This document shows positions 43,559 through 51,619 of a stretch of 64,000 nt of DNA, piece after piece. Within the stretch, counting starts at the first letter, position 1. Every line of letters begins with the position of its first letter. Made by a program: the position numbers and the translations under genes. Source of the stretch: Streptomyces viridochromogenes DSM 40736 (GTDB lineage: Bacteria; Actinomycetota; Actinomycetes; Streptomycetales; Streptomycetaceae); contig NZ_GG657757.1 of assembly GCF_000158955.1 (NCBI RefSeq), positions 2,505,415-2,569,414 of the forward strand, in the 5' to 3' direction. A model generated the notes under the pieces. The model was not told the DNA's origin. It ran no database searches and saw nothing but the letters and a program-made list of their open reading frames with translations.

Positions 43559-44302
43559 CTAGAGACCGGACTCGGCCGTACGCACCAGGATGCGGCGGCA
43601 GTTCTCGCAGCGGATCACCGTGTCGGGCGCCGCCTTGCGGATCTCGGCCAGCTCGGTGATGGCCAGCTCCTGGCGGCAGCCCTGGCAGCTGCGCGCGTAC
43701 AGCTTCGCCGCGCCGATGCCGCCCTGCTGCTCGCGCAGCTTGTCGTAGAGCTTGAGCAGGTCGGCCGGCACGGACCCGGCGATGACCTCGCGCTTCTTGG
43801 AAACGGAGGCGACCTCCCCGTCGATCTCCTCGAAGGCCGCGTCGCGGCGCGCGGTCGCGTCGTCGATCTTCGCCTGCACGGAGGCGACCCGGTCGGTCAG
43901 CTCGGCCACCCGCTCCTGCGCGGATTCCCGGCGCTCCATGACCTCCAGCACCACGTCCTCCAGATCGCCCTGCCGCTTGGCGAGCGAGGCGATCTCGCGC
44001 TGGAGGTTCTCCAGGTCCTTGGGGGAGGTGACGGCGCCGGAGTCCAGGCGCTGCTGGTCGCGGGTGGCGCGCTGGCGCACCTGGTCCACGTCCTGCTCGG
44101 CCTTGGTCTGCTCGCGGGCGGTGTCGCTCTCCTCGGTCTGCGCGGCCACGAGCAGGTCGCGCAGCTGGGTGTGGTCCTTGGTCAGCGACTCGATCTCGGC
44201 GTGCTCGGGCAGCGACTTCCTCTTGTGGGCGAGCTGCTGGAGGCGGACGTCGAGGTCCTGGACGTCGAGGAGTCGGATCTGGTCGGCGGGCGCGGCGTTC
44301 AG
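43559..44302 (-). CDS. C4-type zinc-ribbon coiled-coil protein
   Basis: This protein of 247 residues is mostly a long coiled coil (about 20-180) followed by a zinc ribbon with CQGC and CENC pairs. It belongs to a family found next to Nif3 and RNase HI across actinobacteria. I chose a CTG start at 44302. It overlaps the Nif3 stop (CTGA), has GGAG 7 nt upstream, and no ATG or GTG gives the conserved N-terminus (NAAPADQIRLLDVQ). A nucleic-acid role is likely but unproven. Confidence 0.85.
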   Translation of the reverse strand: MNAAPADQIRLLDVQDLDVRLQQLAHKRKSLPEHAEIESLTKDHTQLRDLLVAAQTEESDTAREQTKAEQDVDQVRQRATRDQQRLDSGAVTSPKDLENLQREIASLAKRQGDLEDVVLEVMERRESAQERVAELTDRVASVQAKIDDATARRDAAFEEIDGEVASVSKKREVIAGSVPADLLKLYDKLREQQGGIGAAKLYARSCQGCRQELAITELAEIRKAAPDTVIRCENCRRILVRTAESGL

Positions 44303-45138
44303 TTGGGGGCTCCAGGTGACGAGGAGTGGCTGGTCCAGGGGTCGGTGACCGTCTTGGAGACGTGGACGCGCAGGTCCCATCCGTGCCGGTCGGAGATTTC
44401 GTCGAGCTGGCTGGCGGCCAGCTCGCACCAGGGCCACTCGGTGGCCCAGTGCGCCGCGTCGAGCAGCGCGAGGGGGCTGTGGGCGCGGGCCTCCGACACG
44501 GGGTGGTGGCGCAGGTCCGCGGTGAGGAAGGCGTCGACGCCCGCCGCGCGCACATGGTCGAAGAGGCCGTCGCCGGAGCCGCCGCTGACGGCGACGGTGC
44601 GCACCGGCGCCTCGGAGTCGCCGGCGACCCGGATGCCCTGCGCGGTGGCGGGCAGCCGCTCGGCGGCGCGTGCGGCCAGCTCGCGGACGGTCAGCGGCTG
44701 GTCGAGGGCGCAGACGCGGCCCAGGCCCCGGCGGCCCTGGGGGTCGGTGGGGTCGGGGACGAGCGGCCCGGTGACCCGCAGGTCCAGGGCGCCCGCGAGG
44801 GCGTCGGAGACACCCGGGTCGGCGGTGTCGGCGTTGGTGTGGGCGACGTGCAGCGCGATGTCGTTCTTGATGAGGGTGTGGACCACGCGGCCCTTGAAGT
44901 GCGTCGCCGCGACCGTCGTCGTACCGCGCAGGTAGAGCGGATGGTGCGTGACGAGCAGGTCGGCGCCCAGCTTCACGGCCTCGTCGACGATCTCCTGGAC
45001 CGGGTCGACGGCGAACAGGACCCGGGTGACCTCCTGGTCCGGGTCGCCCACGACGGTGCCGACCGCGTCCCAGGACTCGGCCCGCTCGGCGGGCCACAGG
45101 TTCTCCAGCGCGGCGATGACTTCAGACAGACGGGGCAC
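44299..45138 (-). CDS. Nif3-like dinuclear metal-centre protein
   Basis: This 279-residue Nif3/YbgI-family protein has metal ligands in TPHHPLY-type sequence (here THHPLYLRG) and ALLDAAHWATE with His and Glu. The enzymatic role is unknown; a GTP cyclohydrolase I type 2 name is sometimes used without proof. It is the first gene of the coupled Nif3/zinc-ribbon/RNase HI block. GTG start. Confidence 0.88.
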   Translation of the reverse strand: MPRLSEVIAALENLWPAERAESWDAVGTVVGDPDQEVTRVLFAVDPVQEIVDEAVKLGADLLVTHHPLYLRGTTTVAATHFKGRVVHTLIKNDIALHVAHTNADTADPGVSDALAGALDLRVTGPLVPDPTDPQGRRGLGRVCALDQPLTVRELAARAAERLPATAQGIRVAGDSEAPVRTVAVSGGSGDGLFDHVRAAGVDAFLTADLRHHPVSEARAHSPLALLDAAHWATEWPWCELAASQLDEISDRHGWDLRVHVSKTVTDPWTSHSSSPGAPN

Positions 45139-45386
45139 GGGTGCAAGGCTACCCGTCTGATCTGTGGCGTTGAACCGCCACCGGCACCTCCGCCGCCACG
45201 TCCCCCGCACCCGTCGGCGCCGGCGCCACCACCCCCGTCGGCCCGACTGCCGCCCCGCGCAGCACAAACGCCCCCTTTCCCTCAGGCGAATCGTTCCTGG
45301 AACACCCTTATGTGTGAAGACGGGACCCGGTGGATTCCTCGCCCGCGCGTACGGTAACTACGTTCGTCACTGGAGGTGACCGAACG

Positions 45387-46652
45387 ATGACAGCGTGTGC
45401 GATCGAGCCTTCGGCGGGTCACGAGGACGGAGCCGCGCCGGCGGGATGCACGCTCAGCGCGGACGGCGCCTACGCCGCGCGCCTCGCGTCGGCGGGCGAT
45501 TCCTGGTTCCCGGAGCGCTGGACCCTGGACGGCCCCGAGCCGTACGCGGTGCCGCTGCCCCGTAACCAGCCGGAGGAACCGGGCACCGAGGTGCAGCCGA
45601 TGGGCGACGGGCGGGTCCTCATCCACCGTCTGGTGGCCGGGCGGCACGCCTTCTCGCTGCTGTACCCGACCGGCCCCGGCACCGGCGAACTGCCCCTGGG
45701 CGTGGTCGAGTGCCCGCAGGACACGGCCCGGCTGCGGCTGCTGCCGCCCGCCCCCGGCGGCGAGAAGGCGTACGCCCTGGCCGTCGGGCCGCGTGTGACG
45801 ACGGTGTGGCTGGTGGTGGGCGGCGCCTGCGGTCCGGAACGGCTGGCCGAGGTGCCCGGCCGGTGCTCGGGCGGGGTCTGGCTGGACGGTGCGGGACGGC
45901 TGCTGGCCCTGGACCGGGAGGCCGGGGGACGCACCAAGGCCGTCGTGGTGGATCTGGAGCGCGGCGGCGAGGTGTCACCGCTGCTGCAGATCGCCGCCGA
46001 CAGCGACGACCGGCTGCTGCTCGCCGACCACGACAGCGGGCTGCTGATCGTCCGCTCGGACGCGCCCTCACCGGGGCGGGAGCGGCTCGGCTGGGGCGTC
46101 CTGGGCAGCACGCTGCCGGTGCGCTTCCCGGAGTGCCTGCTGCTGCGGGACTGCACCGTCACACCGTTCGCGATCCAGCCGGGGCAGGTGCTGACGCCGG
46201 AGAGCTGCGCGGTGGCGCTGCGCGTCGACGGGCCGGTGGGCAGCTGGGTCGCCGTGTGGCGGCCGGCGGAGCGGCGGGTGCACCATCTCCCGGCGCCCGA
46301 GGGGTGGCTGGCGGGTACGGGCCTGTGGACGCCGGACGGGGTGCTGCGCCTGCCGTACGCGACGCCCGCGGTGGCGTGCGGGGTGGCACAGGTGAGCCCG
46401 CCCGGGGCTGTGCCGCCGGAGCCCGGTTTCATGCCACAGGAGCCCGGGGCCGTGCCGCCGGAGACCGGTGTCATGCCGCCGGAGCCCGGTGTCATGGCGG
46501 CCGGTCCTGAGCCGGAGACGGGCGGGCAGGCCGTCGGCACGCCCTCCGTGCCGGGGCACCCTCCGGAACCGGCGCCCCCGGCTCCGGGCCCCTCCGCCCC
46601 CCGCCCGGTCCCGTTGCAACAAGCCCCGTTGGGAGGGCTTGTAACGAACTAG
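45387..46652 (+). CDS. hypothetical protein, beta-propeller-like
   Basis: The 421 residues show repeated short beta-strand patterns such as LLALDREAGG and LLLADHDSG, resembling a beta-propeller or WD-like fold. The C-terminus contains repeats of PPEPG/VMPPETG and a Pro-rich tail (about 340-421). The ATG at 45387 has GGAGGTGA 7 nt upstream. No signal peptide or membrane helix is seen. I do not recognise a named function. Confidence 0.7.
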   Translation: MTACAIEPSAGHEDGAAPAGCTLSADGAYAARLASAGDSWFPERWTLDGPEPYAVPLPRNQPEEPGTEVQPMGDGRVLIHRLVAGRHAFSLLYPTGPGTGELPLGVVECPQDTARLRLLPPAPGGEKAYALAVGPRVTTVWLVVGGACGPERLAEVPGRCSGGVWLDGAGRLLALDREAGGRTKAVVVDLERGGEVSPLLQIAADSDDRLLLADHDSGLLIVRSDAPSPGRERLGWGVLGSTLPVRFPECLLLRDCTVTPFAIQPGQVLTPESCAVALRVDGPVGSWVAVWRPAERRVHHLPAPEGWLAGTGLWTPDGVLRLPYATPAVACGVAQVSPPGAVPPEPGFMPQEPGAVPPETGVMPPEPGVMAAGPEPETGGQAVGTPSVPGHPPEPAPPAPGPSAPRPVPLQQAPLGGLVTN

Positions 46653-46749
46653 TGGCGGTTGGCGTGGCCGCCTGGATCGCGGGGGCGGGGGGCCGGTTAG
46701 ACTCGCCCGGCTGTAAGAAAGATCATGTTGACGGGGTGAATTCCATCCG

Positions 46750-46917
46750 ATGAGCGACGCCAGCACGAACCAGCCGCGCACTGCCGGCCTCCAGGAGCCC
46801 GCGACCGGCCACGGCCGGCACCGTGGCGAAGTCTCCACGCAGAACAGCGAGACGGCGCCGCGCGGCCGCCACCGCAAGCCGGTGGCGGAGAACGAGCAGG
46901 CCGGGACTGCTGCCTGA
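46750..46917 (+). CDS. small hydrophilic protein of unknown function
   Basis: These 55 codons begin MSDASTNQPRTAGL. They encode a charged Gly/His/Arg-rich protein with no hydrophobic segment. It lies in its own gap of about 370 bp and is followed 24 bp later by a strong terminator, which supports real transcription. GGGGTGA lies about 12 nt upstream of the ATG. Confidence 0.6.
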   Translation: MSDASTNQPRTAGLQEPATGHGRHRGEVSTQNSETAPRGRHRKPVAENEQAGTAA

Positions 46918-46940
46918 GGGCGAGTCAGTCACCCGAGTGA

Positions 46941-46978
46941 GAACGGCCCTTCCCGTCGCACGACGGGAAGGGCCGTTC
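46941..46978. terminator. bidirectional terminator hairpin
   Basis: An 18-bp perfect stem (GAACGGCCCTTCCCGTCG and its complement) closes on a 2-nt loop. It sits between the rightward small gene and the leftward SDR gene, as expected for a terminator shared by convergent units. Confidence 0.85.
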
Positions 46979-47022
46979 CGCGTCTGACCCGCGTCCGATC
47001 CGTGTCCGATCGTCCGCGTCGC

Positions 47023-47970
47023 TCACCCGCGCCTGAGTCCCAGCACCTCCGCCGCCGCGAACGTCTCCCCCGCCGGCCGGTCCGCGTAGTACGGCCCGAG
47101 GACGGCATCGAGTTCGTCGTACGTGAAGGTGTCCTGCTTGCTGTCGAACCGGGCGGCGACCCGGGGCCGTTCGACGACGGCCACCATCCCGCCGTGCACC
47201 ACGAGGAGCTGTCCGTTGACGTGGGCGGCGGCGGGCGAGGCGAGGTAGCCGACGAGGGGGGCGACGTGCTCGGGGGCGAGCGGATCGAGGGCGCTGCCGG
47301 TGGGCTGCTCGACGCCCGCGAAGACGTCCTCGGTCATCCGGGTACGGGCGCGGGGGCAGATCGCGTTGGCCGTCACGCCGTACTTGCCGAGGGCGAGGGC
47401 CGTGGAGGTGGTGAGGCCGACGATCCCGCCCTTGGCCGCCGCGTAGTTGGGCTGTCCGGCGGATCCGGCGAGGAAGGCCTCCGAGGAGGTGTTCACGATC
47501 CGCCCGAACACCGGCTCCCCGGCCCGCTTGGACCGATCCCGCCAGTGCGCGGCGGCGAACCGGGTGGTGTTGAAGTGGCCCTTGAGGTGCACGCGGAGCA
47601 CGGCGTCCCACTCCTCCTCGGCCATCGAGAACACCATGCGGTCGCGCAGGATGCCCGCGTTGTTGACGAGGATGTCGAGCTTGCCGAACTCGGCGACGGC
47701 CAACTCGACCAGGGCGCGCGCCTGCGGGAAGTCGGAGACGTCCCCGGTGTGCGCGAGCGCCGAGCCGCCGGCCGCCCGGATCCCGGCGGCGACCTCCTCG
47801 GCGGGCCCGGCGCAGGCCTCGCCACTGCCGTCGCGGCCGGGCTGCCCGTAGTCGTTGACGACGACGGCGGCGCCGAGCCGGGCGAGTTCCAGCGCCTCGG
47901 CCCGGCCGAGCCCGCGGCCCGCGCCCGTGACGATCGCGGACAGTCCCTGGAGCGGCAGCGGCAGCGGCAT
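47023..47970 (-). CDS. SDR-family (3R)-hydroxyacyl-CoA / hydroxysteroid dehydrogenase
   Basis: This short-chain dehydrogenase of 315 residues has TGAGRGLG (15-22), NNAG, SS in the catalytic Ser strand, and YAAAK as the catalytic Tyr-Lys. A C-terminal extension (about 260-315) resembles peroxisomal multifunctional enzyme/Hsd4A-type SDRs. It would oxidise 3-hydroxyacyl-CoA, possibly of a steroid side chain. Last gene of an operon with a Zn-dehydrogenase and a MaoC hydratase, which suggests consecutive beta-oxidation steps. Confidence 0.82.
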   Translation of the reverse strand: MPLPLPLQGLSAIVTGAGRGLGRAEALELARLGAAVVVNDYGQPGRDGSGEACAGPAEEVAAGIRAAGGSALAHTGDVSDFPQARALVELAVAEFGKLDILVNNAGILRDRMVFSMAEEEWDAVLRVHLKGHFNTTRFAAAHWRDRSKRAGEPVFGRIVNTSSEAFLAGSAGQPNYAAAKGGIVGLTTSTALALGKYGVTANAICPRARTRMTEDVFAGVEQPTGSALDPLAPEHVAPLVGYLASPAAAHVNGQLLVVHGGMVAVVERPRVAARFDSKQDTFTYDELDAVLGPYYADRPAGETFAAAEVLGLRRG

Positions 47971-47981
47971 GGCGTCGGTCC

Positions 47982-49058
47982 TCACATCTCGATGCACGTG
48001 CGCAGGGCGGTCCCGGAGCGCATCTGGTCCAGGGCCTCGTTGATGTCGGCGAACGGGACCCGGTGGGTGATCAGGCCGGCCAGGTCGACGCGGCCGGCGC
48101 GCCACAGGGCGATGGTGCGTTCGTAGGAGCGCAGGACGTCGCCGCCGCCGTACATGGACGGCAGGATCCGCTTCTCGTCGAAGAACAGCTCGAACATGTT
48201 GAGCTGGAGGAAGTCGTCCATGGCGCCGGCGCCGACCACGACGAGGGTGCCGCCGCGCCGGGTGGTGTCGTACGCGGTGCGGGCGGTGGCGGACCTGCCG
48301 ACGACCTCGAAGACGTAGTCGAAGCCCTCGCCGGCGGTGATCCGCTGTGTGGCGTCGGGGAGTTCGTCGGGCGAGACGGCCTTCGTGGCGCCGAACCGCA
48401 GGGCCGCCTCGCGTCGGGAGACGACCGGGTCGACCGCGACGATCTCGGCGGCGCCCCGCAGCCGGGCGCCCTGGATCACGGAGATGCCCACACCCCCGCA
48501 CCCGATGACCGCCACCGATGAACCGGCCTCCACGTCGGCCGTGTTGAGCGCGGCGCCGAGTCCGGTCGTCACCCCGCAGCCGATGAGCGCGGCGATGTCG
48601 AAGGGCACGTCGTCGGGTATCGGCACCGCGCAGCCGGCGTCGACGACGACCTCCTCGGTGAAGGTGCCGGTACCGGCGAAGCCGAAGACGTCCCCGCCGT
48701 GCCGCTTGAAGTTGGGGGTGCCCGCGTTCATGAACCCGGCGAGGCACAGCTGGGTCTGCCCGCGCTTGCAGGAGGGACAGGCGCCGCAGGCGGGCAGCCA
48801 GCACACCACGACCCGGTCACCGGCCTTCAGGTGGCTCACGCCCTCGCCCGCTTCGAGGATCTCCCCCGCCCCCTCGTGGCCGGGCACGAACGGGGCGGGC
48901 TGCGGCAGTACCCCGCTCATCGCCGACAGGTCCGAGTGGCACAGGCCCGTGGCGCGCACCCGGATCCGCACCTTGCCCGGTCCGAACCCCACCGCCTCGA
49001 CGTCGTCGAGGACCTCCAGTTTGTCCTGGCCTGTCTCGTGCAGTACGGCTGCGCGCAT
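47982..49058 (-). CDS. zinc-dependent alcohol dehydrogenase (MDR family)
   Basis: This medium-chain dehydrogenase of 358 residues has catalytic zinc ligands in GLCHSD and GHEGAG. A structural zinc lobe contains CGACPSC and a following C, and NAD binding is at GCGGVG. It belongs to the class of NAD-dependent alcohol dehydrogenases related to mycobacterial AdhD/AdhE. It sits 31 bp after the MaoC gene and 11 bp before the SDR gene, all in one unit. Its exact alcohol substrate is unknown. Confidence 0.87.
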   Translation of the reverse strand: MRAAVLHETGQDKLEVLDDVEAVGFGPGKVRIRVRATGLCHSDLSAMSGVLPQPAPFVPGHEGAGEILEAGEGVSHLKAGDRVVVCWLPACGACPSCKRGQTQLCLAGFMNAGTPNFKRHGGDVFGFAGTGTFTEEVVVDAGCAVPIPDDVPFDIAALIGCGVTTGLGAALNTADVEAGSSVAVIGCGGVGISVIQGARLRGAAEIVAVDPVVSRREAALRFGATKAVSPDELPDATQRITAGEGFDYVFEVVGRSATARTAYDTTRRGGTLVVVGAGAMDDFLQLNMFELFFDEKRILPSMYGGGDVLRSYERTIALWRAGRVDLAGLITHRVPFADINEALDQMRSGTALRTCIEM

Positions 49059-49089
49059 GGTGCGGCTCCCCTCGTACGGCGGTGTGGAC

Positions 49090-49983
49090 TCAGGTGTGTT
49101 CGACGATGGTGTCGGCGAGGACCGGCGTGTCGTCCCTCCCCCACTCTTGGCTTCGCTCGAGCGGGGGGACCCCCCTGGCGGCGCCGACGGCGACCCGTGT
49201 GGACTCCGGCGTGTGCCACATGCGGATCCGCAGGGTCTCGCCCGGGAAGACGACCCCGGCGAAACGCGTGGCGTACGACCGGACCCGGGTCACGTCCCCG
49301 CCGAGCAGCGTGTCGACGACCGCCTTGAGCGTCATCCCGTAGGTGCACAGCCCGTGCAGGATGGGCCGGTCGAAGCCGGCGCGCTTGGCGAACTCGGGGT
49401 CGGCGTGCAGCGGGTTGAGGTCGCCGGACAGCCGGTACAGCAGGGCCTGGTCCTCGCGGACGTGGCGTTCGACGGTGCGGTCCGGCGCACCGGCGGGTGG
49501 GTCGAGCCGGGCGGACGGCCCTCGGTCGCCGCCCCAGCCGCCCTCTCCGCGTACGTAGATCTGCGCGTCGTTGGTCCACAACGGCCCGTCGTCGTCGGCC
49601 ACTTCGGTCCGCATGACGAGGACGGCCGCCTTGCCCTTGTCGTACACGGCGGCGATCCGGCCGGTGGCGGTCGCGCGTCCCTCGGCGGGCAGGGGGCGGT
49701 GGATCCGCAGGCTCTGCCCGCCGTGCAGGACGCGGGCGAGGTCGACGTCGACGCCGGGCATGGACAGGCCGCTGATCACGCCGGGGGATCCGGCGCCCGC
49801 GACGGTGGCGAAGCTCGGCAGGACGTGCAGCCGGGACTCCAGGGTGTAGCGCAGCTCGTCGGGGTCGGTGGCGGGGCGGCCCGCGCCGATGCCGAGGTGG
49901 TAGAGCTGCACGTCCTTGGTGTCCCAGGAGATCTCGCCGGTCCGGGGTTCGGCGGCGAGCGCCTTGGCTGCGTCGATGGGCAT
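49090..49983 (-). CDS. MaoC-family (2E)-enoyl-CoA hydratase
   Basis: This 297-residue hydratase 2 has two hot-dog repeats. The C-terminal one carries the catalytic motif DLNPLHADPEFAKRAGFDRP with Asp and His. It resembles the steroid-type hydratase Hsd4B/ChsH. First gene of the MaoC/Zn-dehydrogenase/SDR operon, with a KstR-type operator 80 bp upstream. A dispersed Streptomyces repeat is inserted into the C-terminal codons (about 268-282). Confidence 0.85.
   Translation of the reverse strand: MPIDAAKALAAEPRTGEISWDTKDVQLYHLGIGAGRPATDPDELRYTLESRLHVLPSFATVAGAGSPGVISGLSMPGVDVDLARVLHGGQSLRIHRPLPAEGRATATGRIAAVYDKGKAAVLVMRTEVADDDGPLWTNDAQIYVRGEGGWGGDRGPSARLDPPAGAPDRTVERHVREDQALLYRLSGDLNPLHADPEFAKRAGFDRPILHGLCTYGMTLKAVVDTLLGGDVTRVRSYATRFAGVVFPGETLRIRMWHTPESTRVAVGAARGVPPLERSQEWGRDDTPVLADTIVEHT
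49135..49177. repeat. dispersed Streptomyces palindromic repeat within the MaoC gene
   Basis: CTTGGCTTCGCTCGAG between C-rich and G-rich ends is a short palindromic element recognisable from many Streptomyces genomes, usually in intergenic space. Here it lies inside the coding sequence and adds about 14 residues (RGVPPLERSQEWGR) without breaking the frame. Confidence 0.6.
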
Positions 49984-50061
49984 GGGGCTCCTGATCGCCG
50001 TGGGAAGGACCTCGGCACGGCCGTCCGCACCGTCGGCCGCACCGAGGCCGTCTGGGGCCGA

Positions 50062-50079
50062 ACTGGAACGCGTTCCAGT
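50062..50079. promoter_or_regulatory. KstR-type operator upstream of the MaoC operon
   Basis: A perfect 18-bp palindrome contains CTGGAACGCGTTCCAG (50063-50078). It fits the mycobacterial KstR consensus core (GAAC-2 bp-GTTC) and lies 80 bp before the MaoC start. It shares CTRGAACNNGTTCCAG with the site before kstR at 63097-63112. Confidence 0.65.
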
Positions 50080-50294
50080 CCTGCGCCCTCTGTATAGCCC
50101 AGGCCACCGCACTTGTGAAGCCTCCTGACGTCGTGTCAGACATGGGTGGTCGGACGGACGCGCCATGACGTTCGGGGCACCCCGGGGTGGGCAGGGGCCG
50201 GGCCCTCTTGTGGGGTGGGGTGGCGTGTACGTTGGCCGGTGGTCCGCGTCGCAGTCGTCGGCGGCGTCGGCAAGGGGCTAGGGAAAAGGAACAC

Positions 50295-51521
50295 ATGGCA
50301 CGCGTCGCCGTCATCACCGCGCCGAACATCGGGTACCGCAACACCGGCATGCTGACCGTCGACCTGGCCTTCGAGTCCCTGCGGCGGCGTATGGACGCCG
50401 GGATCGACGCCACCTGGTTCACCCTGCACACGCCCGAGACCGTGCCCCTGCGCGAGTGCGCGCTCGGCACCGACCTCCCGTTCCGCTTCCACCCCCTGGC
50501 CGAGCACCTCGACACCGTCCGCGACCACGACGCGGTCGTCTTCTGGGGCGACTTCCTCCACACCCGGCACTATCTGGAGCAGGACGCGACGAACCGCCTG
50601 CTCGACTTCGGCTTCGCCGAGGACCGTGACGCCGCCCGGGGCCTGCTGAACCGGACCCTGCTCTTCGCCGACCAGCCCGACGAGCTCCTCGCGCGGACCC
50701 TCAGCTACGGCGGGACGATCCTGCACAACACGCAGTCCGACTACGAGGACAAGGACTACGGCCCGCTGTTCTCCCGCATGGTGCGCCGCAGTCACCGCGT
50801 GTGGGTGCGTGACCCGCTCTCGGCGGCGAAGATCGCGCACCTGCGCGAGGACCGTACGACCGACTACTTCGGTTCGGACGCGGCGCTGCTGTCCCGCCCG
50901 GGCGACCTCGACCACCTCCCGACCACGGACTGGTCCCGTTCCGTGCCGGACGGCGGTGCGATCGGCGTGTTCCTCGGCGCTCGTACCCCGATCCCCGACT
51001 GGCTGCCCGCCTTCTGCCAGGACCTCTCCGATCGTCTGGGGGCCCCGCTCGAGTGGCTGCCCTGGTTCGACCGTGACATCCCGGCTCCGGTCGGCCACAT
51101 CGCGCCCCGCCCGGGCCGGCACACCATCGGCGACCTGCCGGCGGTCCTCCCCCGGTACCGGCTGGTCATCACGGACACCTACCACCTGGCGGTCAACGCC
51201 TGGGGTGCCGGCACCCCGGCGGTGTGCGTGGGCGCGCCCGAGCCGACCCCCAAGACCCATGACGACTACCTGACGCTGAGCGATGTGAAGAAGCACGTCT
51301 TCCACATGGCCTACGACGCGACGGACTTCTACCTGTCCACGCTCCCCGACAGCGGGGAGGGGCACGAGCGCCGCGTCGACCGGCTCGTCCAGCTCGTGGA
51401 GGGCGGCGGAGCGGACACCGTGGCGCGGCGTATCCGGGCTCACGCCGACCATTCGGCGGCGGCGTTCACCGACACGCTGACCTCTCTGCTCGGCGGCCCG
51501 CGCCCTACCCCGGGCCCGTGA
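50295..51521 (+). CDS. polysaccharide pyruvyl transferase family protein
   Basis: This 408-residue protein of the pyruvyltransferase family has the N-terminal MARVAVITAPNIGYRNTG pattern and a C-terminal region with ITDTYHLAVNAWGAG, typical of its nucleotide-free GT-B-like fold. Such enzymes add pyruvate ketals to surface sugars. The ATG at 50295 has AAAGGA 5 nt upstream. It stands alone, so its target polymer is unknown. Confidence 0.78.
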   Translation: MARVAVITAPNIGYRNTGMLTVDLAFESLRRRMDAGIDATWFTLHTPETVPLRECALGTDLPFRFHPLAEHLDTVRDHDAVVFWGDFLHTRHYLEQDATNRLLDFGFAEDRDAARGLLNRTLLFADQPDELLARTLSYGGTILHNTQSDYEDKDYGPLFSRMVRRSHRVWVRDPLSAAKIAHLREDRTTDYFGSDAALLSRPGDLDHLPTTDWSRSVPDGGAIGVFLGARTPIPDWLPAFCQDLSDRLGAPLEWLPWFDRDIPAPVGHIAPRPGRHTIGDLPAVLPRYRLVITDTYHLAVNAWGAGTPAVCVGAPEPTPKTHDDYLTLSDVKKHVFHMAYDATDFYLSTLPDSGEGHERRVDRLVQLVEGGGADTVARRIRAHADHSAAAFTDTLTSLLGGPRPTPGP

Positions 51522-51619
51522 CCGATGGAGACGCTACGGGAGGCCCGCCGCCAGGGCCGGCTGTGAGCCCTGCTCCCACCCGGACAACGCGGTCCCACCA
51601 CCGGAAGCCCCCGGCGGGC

